From NCBI RefSeq assembly GCF_003625485.1, contig NZ_RAIR01000002.1, positions 1 to 64,000 of the forward strand: a stretch of 64,000 nucleotides of DNA, in the 5' to 3' direction. Numbering within the stretch: the stretch's first letter is position 1; each line of letters begins with the position of its first letter. The stretch is from Butyrivibrio sp. CB08 (GTDB lineage Bacteria > Bacillota > Clostridia > Lachnospirales > Lachnospiraceae). The notes under the pieces are model-generated. The model was not told the origin of the DNA. It did not search any database and was given only the letters and a program-made list of their open reading frames with translations. Positions 40,861 to 50,324 of the stretch are shown here, piece by piece. The translations under genes and the position numbers were made by a program.

Positions 40861-41460
40861 TTAAAGCTCTTTCTTTATCGCAGTAAGAAGGTCGTTATAC
40901 TCTTCAAATGCAGGAAGTTCAGGGTAATCAGCCTTAATCTTGTCTGTGGATCTAAATAAAAATCCTGCCTTTGAAGCCTGAATCATTCCAAGATCGTTGT
41001 AGCTGTCTCCACTGGCTATAGTCTCATAGCCAATAGACTGAAGAGCCTTAACAGTTGTGAGCTTGGAGTTTTCTATTCTCATCTTAAAGCCTGTGATCTC
41101 GCCGCTGTCTGCAACCTCAAGGGAGTTACAAAAGATTGTTGGCCAGCCAAGCTTCTCCATAAGAGGAGTTGCAAACTGTGTAAATGTATCACTTATGATG
41201 ATGACCTGGGTAAGACTTCTAAGTTCATCCAAAAACTCTTTTGCCCCAGGAAGAGGATCGATCTTAGCGATAGTATCCTGAATCTCTTTAAGTCCAAGGC
41301 CATGCTCCTTAAGAATTCCAAGTCTCCATCTCATGAGCTTGTCATAGTCAGGTTCGTCCCTGGTTGTTCTCTTAAGCTCAGGAATTCCACTGGCCTCAGA
41401 AAATGCAATCCATATCTCTGGAACAAGAACGCCTTCAAGATCTAAACATACTATATTCAT
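40861..41460 (-). CDS. thrH: ThrH-type phosphoserine phosphatase / homoserine phosphotransferase
   Basis: A 199-residue HAD-family enzyme. Motif I reads IVCLDLEGVLVPEIW (Asp at residues 6 and 8), and the ThrH-specific segment SGIPELKRTTRDEPDYDKLM follows. Motif II is IIISDTFTQFA, and motif III/IV is ASGDSYNDLGMIQAS. ThrH dephosphorylates phosphoserine and can pass the phosphate to homoserine, linking serine and threonine supply. The start has an AGAGGAG site. It is a single gene between two other leftward genes. Confidence 0.9.
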   Translation of the reverse strand: MNIVCLDLEGVLVPEIWIAFSEASGIPELKRTTRDEPDYDKLMRWRLGILKEHGLGLKEIQDTIAKIDPLPGAKEFLDELRSLTQVIIISDTFTQFATPLMEKLGWPTIFCNSLEVADSGEITGFKMRIENSKLTTVKALQSIGYETIASGDSYNDLGMIQASKAGFLFRSTDKIKADYPELPAFEEYNDLLTAIKKEL

Positions 41461-41541
41461 AACGATTCTCCTCTAAATAGTTTTATTCGCTCGGATTAGT
41501 TTAGCACATTAAAGTAATAGAGACAACCTCAAAGCTGTAAT

Positions 41542-42354
41542 TTAATCAATTGCCCCAAGAATAAACTCAGCAAGTCCATCGTGATCGTTGTCCAAAGTTG
41601 TGATAACATCAGCGCTTTCTTTTACGATATCTGTTCCATTTATCATGGCGATTCCGCAGCCTGCAGCCTGTATCATGGAAATGTCGTTCTGTTCATCCCC
41701 TGCTGCATAGGTATCTTTTATATCAACCCCGATCATATCAGCAAGTCTCTTTACTGCACTGCCCTTTCCCGCATCTGATGGGAATATCTCAAGGTAGTAT
41801 GGATTTGAGTAAAGGGTGGTGAGCTTATCTCCAACCATGGTCTCAAGGGCCACCCTGAATCTCTCTTGCTTTTCATGGTCATGAAGCTCTATTGCGATCA
41901 TCTTTGACGGTGGCTCTTTTACATCCTTAAGGACATCCGTTGTAATAAGAAGCGGGGTCTTGATAACACGCCTGTAGTAGGTCATACATTCATTGTCATG
42001 CCTTGATACTATGTGGTCTTCGTTATAAGTGTGGCAGTGAACGTCGTACTCCTCAGCCAGGTCCAGGATCTTTGGCACAAGCTCCAGGGGCACTCCGGTC
42101 TTAAACAGGTATCTGTCCTCATCAACGCTGTAGATCTCTGTTCCGTTGGAGCCGCAGAGGTAGCTTCCCTTAAAGTCCAGGTGCAGTCCCTTATATACTG
42201 CCTTGGCGCTGTCTATGGCACGGCCTGTATTTATGCAAAAAGAGTTCCCGGCGTCCGTAAATCTCTGAAGGGCGTCAAGGGTCTTTAATGATATCTTCTT
42301 ATCTGTAGTAAGAAGGGTTCCATCAAGATCAAAGAAAAAGATTTTTTTACCCAT
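41542..42354 (-). CDS. Cof-type HAD-IIB phosphatase
   Basis: A 270-residue phosphatase. Motif I is FFFDLDGTLLTTDK (residues 5-18), motif II CINTGRAIDSAKAV, and motif III-IV GSAVKRLADMIGVDIKDTYA followed by AGDEQNDISMIQAAGCGIAM. The large C2-type cap lies in between (about residues 85-190). These enzymes dephosphorylate sugar phosphates, flavin or pyridoxal phosphates; the substrate cannot be told. A GGAGAA site precedes the ATG. No operon partner is evident. Confidence 0.92.
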   Translation of the reverse strand: MGKKIFFFDLDGTLLTTDKKISLKTLDALQRFTDAGNSFCINTGRAIDSAKAVYKGLHLDFKGSYLCGSNGTEIYSVDEDRYLFKTGVPLELVPKILDLAEEYDVHCHTYNEDHIVSRHDNECMTYYRRVIKTPLLITTDVLKDVKEPPSKMIAIELHDHEKQERFRVALETMVGDKLTTLYSNPYYLEIFPSDAGKGSAVKRLADMIGVDIKDTYAAGDEQNDISMIQAAGCGIAMINGTDIVKESADVITTLDNDHDGLAEFILGAID

Positions 42355-42375
42355 TTAAGTTCTCCTGTCAGTCAA

Positions 42376-42411
42376 AAAATAAGAGAGTCTGAAATACTCA
42401 TCAGACTCTCT
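42376..42411 (-). terminator. Terminator of the pheA-ppx-ppk-maf operon
   Basis: AGAGAGTCTGA (42,382-42,392) pairs with TCAGACTCTCT (42,401-42,411); on the minus strand TATTTTTTGAC follows. It ends the five-gene leftward operon. Confidence 0.85.
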
Positions 42412-42461
42412 AACCATATCACATTTATACTGGCTAAATCTATAGCCTTATCCTGCTAATA

Positions 42462-42716
42462 TCAACCCTCTACGATAAGGTATCTGCCATCTCCAATATC
42501 AAATACTTCGTCAGCATCAAGAACATTGCCACCTTCAGTGTCAACGCCTGTCTCCTCGAAGTACTCCTCAACCTCATCAACTCCGTCTACGACAACAGCC
42601 ATGCAATCCTCAAGGAATGCCTCAGCTTCCTCCATATTCTCAGCTACATTTTCCGGGAACAACTGACCCTGATTTTCCAAAAAACATCTAAGAACCGCTT
42701 CATCGTATTCGTGCAT
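42462..42716 (-). CDS. Small very acidic protein, 84 residues
   Basis: Starts MHEYDEAVLRCFLENQGQLF at the ATG at 42,716 after a strong GGAGG site. It is highly acidic: about one quarter of the residues are Asp or Glu (EEAEAFLEDCM, VDEVEEYFEE). No basic patch, membrane helix or known domain is seen. It is the last gene of the operon, 17 bases after maf. A family is not recognised; regulation of an operon partner is only a guess. Confidence 0.75.
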   Translation of the reverse strand: MHEYDEAVLRCFLENQGQLFPENVAENMEEAEAFLEDCMAVVVDGVDEVEEYFEETGVDTEGGNVLDADEVFDIGDGRYLIVEG

Positions 42717-42733
42717 ATTAACCTCCAACAAGA

Positions 42734-43318
42734 TCAAAGAAGATTGTGGTTTTTAAGCTCCTGGTAAAGCCTTGCTACTGGAAGTCCCATTACATTGTAG
42801 TAGTCGCCTTCGATGCCGGTGATGTACTTTGCAAACAGTCCCTGGATCCCGTAGGCTCCAGCCTTATCAAGGGGTTCTCCTGACGCCACGTAGGATGCAA
42901 CTTCCTCCTGTGTCATCTCTGCCACGTGAACCCTTGTCTGTTCACTAAAGGTGAAGGACTCCTCTTTTCCATCCCTGTTATAAAAACAGGTAACTCCGGA
43001 AAAGACATCGTGGTCTCTTCCCGACAACATGGAAACCATCCTTGCTGCATCATCTTCATCTGCAGGCTTACCAAGTATCTTATGATTATATGATACAACG
43101 GTGTCTGAACCGATTACAACAAGTTGGTCCGCTGTATCGGTTAAATTTTTATGAAATATTTCCGAAGCTTTCTGAAATGAAAGCTCCTCTACAATTTCCG
43201 CCGGAAGCTCTTTTGTTGCATTCTCCTCTCCCGTAGCAGGAATTATCTCAAAGTCCGGAACGACCTTCGCAAGGAGCTCCTTTCTCCTTGGGGATCCGGA
43301 TGCAAGTATGTATCTCAT
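42734..43318 (-). CDS. maf: Maf-like nucleoside triphosphate pyrophosphatase
   Basis: A 194-residue enzyme that hydrolyses non-standard or modified nucleoside triphosphates (dTTP/UTP type) to monophosphates. It opens RYILASGSPRRKELLAKV, the family substrate loop, then IGSDTVVSYNHKILGKPADE, and SGRDHDVFSGVTCFY. The end carries GAYGIQGLFAKYITGIEGDY and NVMGLPVARLYQEL. Maf is also linked to septum control. The gene lies 20 bases after ppk1 in the same operon. Confidence 0.95.
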   Translation of the reverse strand: MRYILASGSPRRKELLAKVVPDFEIIPATGEENATKELPAEIVEELSFQKASEIFHKNLTDTADQLVVIGSDTVVSYNHKILGKPADEDDAARMVSMLSGRDHDVFSGVTCFYNRDGKEESFTFSEQTRVHVAEMTQEEVASYVASGEPLDKAGAYGIQGLFAKYITGIEGDYYNVMGLPVARLYQELKNHNLL

Positions 43319-43338
43319 CAGTCTTTCTCCAAATTGTA

Positions 43339-45489
43339 TTATGTCTTGGCATCAGGGTTCATCTCAGGGATGAAAACTCTGCTACTGCCAGCGTCAAACT
43401 TTTTCGCTGCACTGACAGCCTCCTGCCCAAATATCTTCTGGGAGTTGACTTTTTCTCCATCAGAAGCAGTTTTCTTGACATAGATTCCCTTGCTGTTCAT
43501 GACATGAGCCTTCTCTGTGTCCTTAAGCTCAGTATCCAGAATGTTCCACATCTTCTCCTTAAGCCTCTTGTCTTCAACAGGGAAAAGAATCTCAACCCTT
43601 CGCTCAAGGTTTCTTGGCATCCAGTCAGCACTGCTTGCGTAAAACTCGGGGCTTCCGCCATTTTCAAAATAGAAGATCCTGCTGTGCTCTAAGTAGTTAC
43701 CAACAATTGATCTTACTGTGATGTTCTCACTTACCCCTGGAATACCGGTTCTAAGGCAGCATATTCCGCGAACTATAAGGTCAATCTTAACTCCGGCGCT
43801 GCTTGCCTTGTAAAGCTCCGCAATTACATCCTTGTGGCAGATGGCATTCATCTTGGCAACGATCCTTGCACTCTCTCCTGCCCTGGCATGCTCTGCTTCT
43901 CTTCTGATAAGATCGATTATCCTGTCCTTGAGCCAGAGCGGAGCAAGGGAAAGCTTGTTCCATCCAAGGGGCTCTGAATAACCAGAGAGCATGTTAAATA
44001 CAGCAGTTGCATCCTCACCGATTGCAGGAGCACAGGTAAAGAGACCAACATCCGTGTACTGCTTGGCTGTTGAATCATTGTAGTTACCGGTTCCAAGATG
44101 GACATAGCGCATGATGCCATCTTCCTGGCGCCTTACAACCAGAGTTATCTTACAGTGGGTCTTAAGTCCAACAAGACCGTAGATTACGTGGCAGCCCGCT
44201 TTCTCAAGCATCTTGGCCCAGACGATATTGTTTTCCTCGTCGAATCTTGCCTTAAGTTCTACGAGAACCGTTACCTGCTTGCCATTGTCAGCAGCCTTGG
44301 CAAGAGCTGCAATGATAGGTGAATTACCACTTACTCGGTAGAGAGTCTGCTTGATGGCAAGAACATTAGGATCTACAGCAGCTGTCTCAACAAACTTAAC
44401 AACGTTCTCAAAGGTCTGATATGGGTGATGCATCAGTATGTCGCCCCTCTGGATGACATCAAAGATGTTCTCACCACCCTCAAACTCTGGAACTGGCTGA
44501 GGTTCTGCATAGCTGTGCTCTTTAAGATGCTCAAAGCCTTCAAGCTTGTACATCTTAAACAGGAATGTAAGGTCCAAAGGACCATCGATCATGTATATCT
44601 CATTATCTTCAACAGAAAGCTCTTTTGCTATGAACTTAAGGAGCTTCTTGTCGATACCCTTTGGAACTTCAAGCCTTATTGCCTGGCCCCATTGACGACG
44701 CTTGATCTGCTTTTCAATCTCTTTTAACAGATCCTCCGCCTCGTCCTCGTCTATGGAAAGGTCGGCGTTTCGTCCAACCCTGTAGGAAGCGCTGGTAATG
44801 ATATCATAATTAAGGAAAAGCTTTTGCATGTTCCTCTTGATGATCTGCTCAAGGAGCATGATCTTGCGAGGGCATATTCCGTTATCCTCACATGGGATCT
44901 CTAAAACTCTTGGAAGAACATCTGGTACCTGAACCGTTGCAAAGTCAACGTCATCCTTGCCCTCCTTCTTTTTAAGAAGAGCTCCGATGTTAAGGGACTT
45001 GTTCCTGATAAGTGGGAACGGCCTTGATGAATCCACCGCCATAGGTGTAAGAACAGGATAGACATACTCATCAAAGTATCTGTCCACGTACTCAAGGTCT
45101 GTGGCAGAAAGATCACTTCCGTCTGTTATCTTAAGTCCGTTTTCCAAAAGCGCAGGAATAAGCTGCTTGTTGTAGATCTGGTACTGCTTGTCCACAAACT
45201 TATGGACCTCAGTAAGAACTGCATCAAGCTGTTCTATAGGAGTCATTCCCGCTATGTCCGGCTTTTTATAGTCAGCGTTTATCATATCCTTAAGGGACGC
45301 AACCCTGACCATAAAGAACTCATCCAGGTTACTTGCTGAGATGCTAAGGAACTTAAGCCTCTCAAACAAAGGATTGCTCTCATCCTCTGCCTCAAAGCGA
45401 ACCCTCTCGTTGAACTGAAGCCAGCTGAGCTCTCTGTTCATATAAAGCTCTGGTTTTTCAAAATCTGTGGATTTCTTATCCTTTACCAT
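43339..45489 (-). CDS. ppk1: Polyphosphate kinase 1
   Basis: A 716-residue enzyme that builds polyphosphate from ATP and can run backwards. It opens with the N-terminal signature YMNRELSWLQFNERV. Catalytic-core features are IKQTLYRVSGNSPIIAAL, VTVLVELKARFDEENNI, the phosphorylated His in KTHCKITLVVRR, and the second His region YVHLGTGNYNDSTA. Later blocks are GICCLRTGIPGVSENI and ASSADWMPRNLERRVEILFP. It lies between the exopolyphosphatase gene (15 bases upstream) and maf. The two enzymes would set polyphosphate levels together. Confidence 0.97.
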   Translation of the reverse strand: MVKDKKSTDFEKPELYMNRELSWLQFNERVRFEAEDESNPLFERLKFLSISASNLDEFFMVRVASLKDMINADYKKPDIAGMTPIEQLDAVLTEVHKFVDKQYQIYNKQLIPALLENGLKITDGSDLSATDLEYVDRYFDEYVYPVLTPMAVDSSRPFPLIRNKSLNIGALLKKKEGKDDVDFATVQVPDVLPRVLEIPCEDNGICPRKIMLLEQIIKRNMQKLFLNYDIITSASYRVGRNADLSIDEDEAEDLLKEIEKQIKRRQWGQAIRLEVPKGIDKKLLKFIAKELSVEDNEIYMIDGPLDLTFLFKMYKLEGFEHLKEHSYAEPQPVPEFEGGENIFDVIQRGDILMHHPYQTFENVVKFVETAAVDPNVLAIKQTLYRVSGNSPIIAALAKAADNGKQVTVLVELKARFDEENNIVWAKMLEKAGCHVIYGLVGLKTHCKITLVVRRQEDGIMRYVHLGTGNYNDSTAKQYTDVGLFTCAPAIGEDATAVFNMLSGYSEPLGWNKLSLAPLWLKDRIIDLIRREAEHARAGESARIVAKMNAICHKDVIAELYKASSAGVKIDLIVRGICCLRTGIPGVSENITVRSIVGNYLEHSRIFYFENGGSPEFYASSADWMPRNLERRVEILFPVEDKRLKEKMWNILDTELKDTEKAHVMNSKGIYVKKTASDGEKVNSQKIFGQEAVSAAKKFDAGSSRVFIPEMNPDAKT

Positions 45490-45504
45490 CTTATCCCCTC
45501 TAAA

Positions 45505-47052
45505 TTACATCATCTTCTTTTGCTTGATAACCGGTTTGATTCCAAATACCTCTTCGAAGAAGTCAGCCCTGTTTGTGAAAAGACCTTTCTCCAGGGTAAT
45601 GTCATCTCTGGTATCGATGTTGATGATAAGCTCTCTGTCCTTGACTGTGACCTTGACGTCCTTGAACTTCTGCTTGTGGGTCCTGTCAAGGCTGTTGGCA
45701 ACCCTTAGGATCGCTGTGAGCTTTGCCACAATCAGATAGTCCTCATAGGAGAACCCTTCAAGATACGGACTTCCCTCTCCGTAGTGGTCAAAGAGCTCGT
45801 GGTTGTATCTTACGACGTTTGCCACTATGCTCCTCTCCTTGTGGGACAGTCCTATGATCTCAGTAGACATGATTATGTTAAAAGAGCAGTCTCCAAGGTT
45901 TATCATGCTGATATATTTGCCACAGTCATGAAGCATTGTAGCTACCTGCAGAAGGAGCCTTTCTCTCTTTGAAAGGCCATGGATCTTCCTGGTGTTGTCA
46001 AAGATCTCTGATGCGATCTTCCACAGTGTCTCGCGCCTTGACTTACTTCCCATGTAGCGCTTTGAAATATTCTGAGCGCAGGAAATAATGTCGTGTTCGA
46101 AGTTATGTGGAGACTTGATGAAGTTCTTTTTCTCGGCGTACTCATAGGCGATGCCGTCGCATAAGGTTACGCCCGGAGCCCAGAGATTCTCGGCCTTGGT
46201 GATCTCAAGGATACACTTGATGAGGATTGATGATACGTAAAGGAGTGGGATGTTTTCCTCAGGCATTCCAAACATCTTGGCAACGTCTGTTGCATTGACG
46301 CCATTGGCCTTATCAAGGAATCCATAGTACTCCTGCCTTGTGGCGAATCCCTCCATGCCCTGCTCAGGCTTAAGCCTTCTGATGACGGGGCTCACATAGT
46401 CATCGATAATTATAAGATTCTCAACCTTCCTGTCCTTAAGGTACATCTTGGAAAAGACAGCCAGCTGGGAATTGACAAGCTCTGAAATGAGCTCAAAATA
46501 TCTGTGTCTTGTGGCGTGGACCGTCTGCATGATTGCATGAAGACGAAGAACACCGGTCTTAAGGTTCTGTGTGGCGATGAGGGCATCCTTCTCAAAGAGA
46601 GATATCTGGATACTTCCTCCGCCAATATCGATAATAGCTGTAGGGCGCTTGATTACTTCCTGGAACTGCTCGTTTTTAAGAGCGATGGATTTATAATCAA
46701 GAAACCTCTGCTCAGAGTTACTTAGAACATCGATCTGGATATGTGTTCTCTGCCTTATGAGCTCCTGAAGGACAACAATATCCCTGGTCTCTCTGATGGC
46801 ACTGGTTCCGTAGGCCTTGTAGTGGGTTGCTCCGTAAGATTTCATGATCTGCCTGAATTCACCAAGGATCTTGATCATCTCATCTACGTGCCTTGAGCCG
46901 ATCTTGCCGGTGGCATAAGTCTCAGAGCCCAGATCCATTCTGTGCCTTACATGATCCAGCTCTTTTACCCCGCGCTTATCTGACAGCTCAAAGATCTTAA
47001 GAGCCATCTCGTATGAACCAACATCAATTGCAGCAAATACTTCTCCAGTCAT
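45505..47052 (-). CDS. ppx: Exopolyphosphatase / pppGpp phosphohydrolase (Ppx/GppA) with HD domain
   Basis: A 515-residue protein. The actin-like core opens VFAAIDVGSYEMALKIFEL and has the nucleotide loop AIIDIGGGSIQISLFE (about residues 140-155). From about residue 320 an HD-type phosphohydrolase domain follows, with MLHDCGKYISMINLG as the HD pair. Family members remove terminal phosphates from polyphosphate or convert pppGpp. It is 17 bases after pheA and 15 before ppk1, so synthesis and breakdown of polyphosphate are encoded together. The start has AAGGAG. Confidence 0.9.
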   Translation of the reverse strand: MTGEVFAAIDVGSYEMALKIFELSDKRGVKELDHVRHRMDLGSETYATGKIGSRHVDEMIKILGEFRQIMKSYGATHYKAYGTSAIRETRDIVVLQELIRQRTHIQIDVLSNSEQRFLDYKSIALKNEQFQEVIKRPTAIIDIGGGSIQISLFEKDALIATQNLKTGVLRLHAIMQTVHATRHRYFELISELVNSQLAVFSKMYLKDRKVENLIIIDDYVSPVIRRLKPEQGMEGFATRQEYYGFLDKANGVNATDVAKMFGMPEENIPLLYVSSILIKCILEITKAENLWAPGVTLCDGIAYEYAEKKNFIKSPHNFEHDIISCAQNISKRYMGSKSRRETLWKIASEIFDNTRKIHGLSKRERLLLQVATMLHDCGKYISMINLGDCSFNIIMSTEIIGLSHKERSIVANVVRYNHELFDHYGEGSPYLEGFSYEDYLIVAKLTAILRVANSLDRTHKQKFKDVKVTVKDRELIINIDTRDDITLEKGLFTNRADFFEEVFGIKPVIKQKKMM

Positions 47053-47069
47053 ATTCGCTCCTTTTATAG

Positions 47070-48197
47070 TTAGTAATTGCCAAGGATCTTCATCATCTTA
47101 GCTTCTTCACGAAGTCCTCTGAGTGCATTCTTAACACTACTGTCCTCAAGATTGCCGTCGAAGTCGATAAAGAATCTGTACTCCCAGTTCCTGTCCTCAA
47201 TAGGTCTTGACTCGATCTTGGTCATGTTGAGGTTGTTGTAGATAAAGTGTGACATTATATGGTACAAAGCTCCAGCCTCGTGAGGAATCTCAAGGCAAAG
47301 GCTGACCTTTTTAGCACCTTCCAGAAATACCTTCTGGGTTGTAACAACGATAAACCTTGTGGAGTTGGACTCCGCCTGGTTGATACCTTCCTTAATGATA
47401 TCAAGGCCGTAAACTAGCGCCGCTCTCTCGCTGGCAATGGCAGCCTGGGTGATATCTCCGTCCTCAGCTACCTTCTTGGCAGCAAATGCATTGTTCTTCA
47501 TGCTGACCTGATTGATGGACGCATGGTCTGCAAGGAATCTCTGAGACTGCATAAGGGACTGGGGATGAGAATAAACTGTCTTGATATCCTCAAGCTTAGC
47601 GCCCTTAACCCCCATGAGGCAGTGTTTGATATCGATGATCTGCTCTCCAACAATGTAGCACTCGTACTCTGTAAGAAGGTCGTAAACCTCGCTTACGATG
47701 CCCGCTGTGGAGTTTTCGATAGGAAGAACTGCATAATCTGCGTTGCCATCCTCAAGGGCTCCAAAGGCATCTCTGAAGGTTCCCACATGGAATGCATTGG
47801 CTGTAGGTCCAAAGAACTTAACTGTAGCCGCCTCAGAATAGGCCCCTTCTGCTCCCTGATAGCATACTCTTGCCTTGTCCTTTTCAAGACTCTTTATAGG
47901 TATGAAGGGAAGTCTAAGTGACGCTCCCTCCTGTGCAAGCTTTTGGTACTGGAGCTTACGGCTCATGGACATGATCTGGGAAAAGAGCTCCTCAATTCCG
48001 ATACTGTTAAACTCAGAGTGGGTGAGACTTTTTACCGTCTGGATCTTCTCTTTTTCCCTTTCCTTATCAAATACCTTGCGGCCGTTGGCTATCTTGTAAT
48101 CCGCGATCTCTGAAGAGACCTTCATCCTCTCCTCATAAAGTTCTACAAGCTTGGCATCTATCTCATCAATCTCTTTTCGAAGCTCTGACAAATCCAT
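47070..48197 (-). CDS. pheA: Bifunctional chorismate mutase / prephenate dehydratase
   Basis: A 375-residue enzyme for phenylalanine synthesis. Residues 1-85 are an AroQ-type chorismate mutase (LRKEIDEIDAKLVELYEERM). Residues 105-285 are prephenate dehydratase, with VCYQGAEGAYSEAATVKFFG, the catalytic PIENSTAGIVSEVYDLL and QAESNSTRFIVVT. Residues 295-375 are an ACT domain with the Phe-sensing GAL (HEAGALYHIM) and ESRP (TKIESRPIEDR) motifs, so feedback inhibition by phenylalanine is expected. It is the first gene of the operon, with AAGGAG upstream. Confidence 0.97.
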   Translation of the reverse strand: MDLSELRKEIDEIDAKLVELYEERMKVSSEIADYKIANGRKVFDKEREKEKIQTVKSLTHSEFNSIGIEELFSQIMSMSRKLQYQKLAQEGASLRLPFIPIKSLEKDKARVCYQGAEGAYSEAATVKFFGPTANAFHVGTFRDAFGALEDGNADYAVLPIENSTAGIVSEVYDLLTEYECYIVGEQIIDIKHCLMGVKGAKLEDIKTVYSHPQSLMQSQRFLADHASINQVSMKNNAFAAKKVAEDGDITQAAIASERAALVYGLDIIKEGINQAESNSTRFIVVTTQKVFLEGAKKVSLCLEIPHEAGALYHIMSHFIYNNLNMTKIESRPIEDRNWEYRFFIDFDGNLEDSSVKNALRGLREEAKMMKILGNY

Positions 48198-48300
48198 TTA
48201 CTGCGCGTCTCCTTAACTCTTGTCTTTGTATTAAATGATAAACGAAATATTTCTTGATAGCAAGAAGTGACGCGGATATAATGGTTATTGGAGGAATGAA

Positions 48301-49311
48301 ATGAACAGGAAATTTATCGTGTTTTTAATCATCATACTTCTTGCTTGTGCCGGGTTTGGTACCTACTATTTCCTGGATAAGAGAGTTCCCCTTAATCCCA
48401 ATGCTGTTGGCAATTCAGCCGGCAATCTCCACAACAATGGTTTATTCTTCGAGATGAACGACAAGGTTTATTTCGCCAATTCTTCAGATAATAACTGTCT
48501 CTATGTAATGAACTCAGATGAGACCAAAGCCAAGAGACTTACAACCATGGGTGCCAAGTACATCAACGGTGCTGATGGCTTCGTATATTTCTATATGGAT
48601 TCCACCTCCAAGTCCTCAAAGGTTAAGGGCCTTGGAGCTTCCACCAATCAGTTTGGTATCTACAGATGCAAGGCCGACGGCAGCAACCAGACATGTCTTC
48701 TAAGAGACTTCTGCGGAGAGCTTCAGCTGTGCGGCGAGTATCTTTATTTCCAGTTAAAATCAGGCGGCGGATCTCTTAACAAGATGAAGGTCAACAAAAC
48801 CGATCTGACTCAGGTTACTGATGAACTGGTTTCTCCATTTTGTTATGACAATGGTTATATTTTCTTTACCGGTGTAAGTCAGGACCACAATCTCCATTAT
48901 CTTGATACAAGATCCGGAGACATTCAGAACACATTTTTAGATGGCAACTATTTCTTTCCTGTAATTCAGGATGGTTATATATACTATATGAACGGTGATT
49001 CCAATTACAGCATCTGGAGAGCAAGTCTTTCAACTGGGGAAAAAGAGCTGGTGACCTCCGACAGAGCTGATTGCTTTACAATGGATCGCAATTATATTTA
49101 CTATTCATTTTCCAATGCAGATGCTCCTTCCCTTAGAAGATGTAACCTTGACGGTTCAGACAGGGTGATACTTTTTAATGGCGTAACCAACAGCCTCAAC
49201 TTAACATCAAAATATCTCTATTTCAAAGTTTTCGGAGATGATACTCTTACATACCACATGCCACTTGATGGCTCAGCAGCACCATCTCCATTTATAGTCA
49301 GTTCCAAGTAG
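48301..49311 (+). CDS. Secreted or anchored DUF5050-like beta-propeller protein
   Basis: A 336-residue protein. Residues 4-23 (KFIVFLIIILLACAGFGTYY) are a signal anchor. The rest has repeated short strands with (I/L)Y(Y/F) and aromatic turns (VYFANSSDNNCLYVMNSD, YIYYMNGDSNYSIWRA, YIYYSFSNADAPSLRRC), the pattern of DUF5050-type propellers common in Lachnospiraceae. Probably displayed outside the cell, perhaps as a binding module; ligand unknown. It has a GGAGGAA site and is transcribed divergently from pheA. Confidence 0.75.
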   Translation: MNRKFIVFLIIILLACAGFGTYYFLDKRVPLNPNAVGNSAGNLHNNGLFFEMNDKVYFANSSDNNCLYVMNSDETKAKRLTTMGAKYINGADGFVYFYMDSTSKSSKVKGLGASTNQFGIYRCKADGSNQTCLLRDFCGELQLCGEYLYFQLKSGGGSLNKMKVNKTDLTQVTDELVSPFCYDNGYIFFTGVSQDHNLHYLDTRSGDIQNTFLDGNYFFPVIQDGYIYYMNGDSNYSIWRASLSTGEKELVTSDRADCFTMDRNYIYYSFSNADAPSLRRCNLDGSDRVILFNGVTNSLNLTSKYLYFKVFGDDTLTYHMPLDGSAAPSPFIVSSK

Positions 49312-49318
49312 TTTATAG

Positions 49319-49347
49319 GCGCGTATTCTTAGTTTAAGGATACGCGC
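49319..49347 (+). other. Strong 13-base-pair hairpin between DUF5050 gene and pyrB
   Basis: GCGCGTATTCTTA and TAAGGATACGCGC pair with one U-G and a three-base loop. No T-run follows, so it may be a leader or attenuator-like structure of pyrB or an inefficient terminator. Confidence 0.5.
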
Positions 49348-49388
49348 TTACATTAAGTATAAAAATATTTAGAAAGATGGGAGAACGT

Positions 49389-50309
49389 ATGGAAAAACTA
49401 AGACACATGATGAACCCTCTGGATTTCTCAGTGGAGGAACTGGAGAACCTCTTTGATCTGGCAGGGGATATCGAAAGAGATCTGCCCGGCTTTTCACACA
49501 AGTGTGACGGCAAGATCCTTGCAACCTGCTTCTATGAGCCAAGTACAAGAACCAGGCTCTCTTTTGAAACAGCAATGATCCGCCTGGGGGGACAGGTAAT
49601 CGGATTTGCTGATGCAAACTCCTCTTCTGCAGCCAAGGGAGAAAGCGTTGCAGATACAATAAGGGTTATCTCCTGCTTTGCAGATATCTGCGCCATGAGA
49701 CATCCCAAGGAAGGTGCTCCAATGGTAGCTGCTTCCAAGTCAACAATCCCTGTTATCAATGCAGGTGATGGTGGTCATCAGCACCCAACCCAGACCCTTA
49801 CAGACCTTCTTACCATCAGGTCTCTGTATGGCAGCCTTAAGAATTTTACCATCGGTCTTTGCGGCGATCTTAAGTTTGGTCGAACAGTCCACTCTCTTAT
49901 CAACGCCCTTAGCCGCTACGAAGGCATCCGTTTCATCTTTATCTCCCCTAAGGAGCTCAAGGTTCCTGACTACATAACAGAGATGCTTCGTCAAAAGAAC
50001 ATTCCATACGAAGAAGTAATAAAGCTCGAAGAAGTTATGCCTCAGCTGGATTTCCTGTATATGACAAGAGTTCAGAAGGAACGTTTCTTCAACGAGGAAG
50101 ACTACATAAGACTTCGCAATTTCTATATCCTGGATAAAGAGAAAATGGCTCTGGCAAAAGAAAAGATGTTCATCCTCCATCCTCTCCCAAGGGTAAACGA
50201 GATTTCTGTAGAAATAGACGATGATCCAAGAGCCGCATACTTTAAGCAGGTTCAATACGGTATGTACGTTAGAATGGCTCTGATACTGACACTACTTGGG
50301 ATCAAATAA
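49389..50309 (+). CDS. pyrB: Aspartate carbamoyltransferase catalytic chain
   Basis: A 306-residue enzyme that joins carbamoyl phosphate and aspartate in pyrimidine synthesis. The carbamoyl-phosphate loop [14 protein letters not shown] (about residues 50-63), the [16 protein letters not shown] region, and the [10 protein letters not shown] aspartate loop are all intact. I prefer the ATG at 49,389 because GGGAGAACGT precedes it at good spacing; the ATG at 49,377 would add four residues. It is followed after 15 bases by pyrI, so the enzyme is the allosteric E. coli-like complex. Confidence 0.96.
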   Translation: MEKLRHMMNPLDFSVEELENLFDLAGDIERDLPGFSHKCDGKILATCFYEPSTRTRLSFETAMIRLGGQVIGFADANSSSAAKGESVADTIRVISCFADICAMRHPKEGAPMVAASKSTIPVINAGDGGHQHPTQTLTDLLTIRSLYGSLKNFTIGLCGDLKFGRTVHSLINALSRYEGIRFIFISPKELKVPDYITEMLRQKNIPYEEVIKLEEVMPQLDFLYMTRVQKERFFNEEDYIRLRNFYILDKEKMALAKEKMFILHPLPRVNEISVEIDDDPRAAYFKQVQYGMYVRMALILTLLGIK

Positions 50310-50324
50310 TAAGGAGAAGCGATT

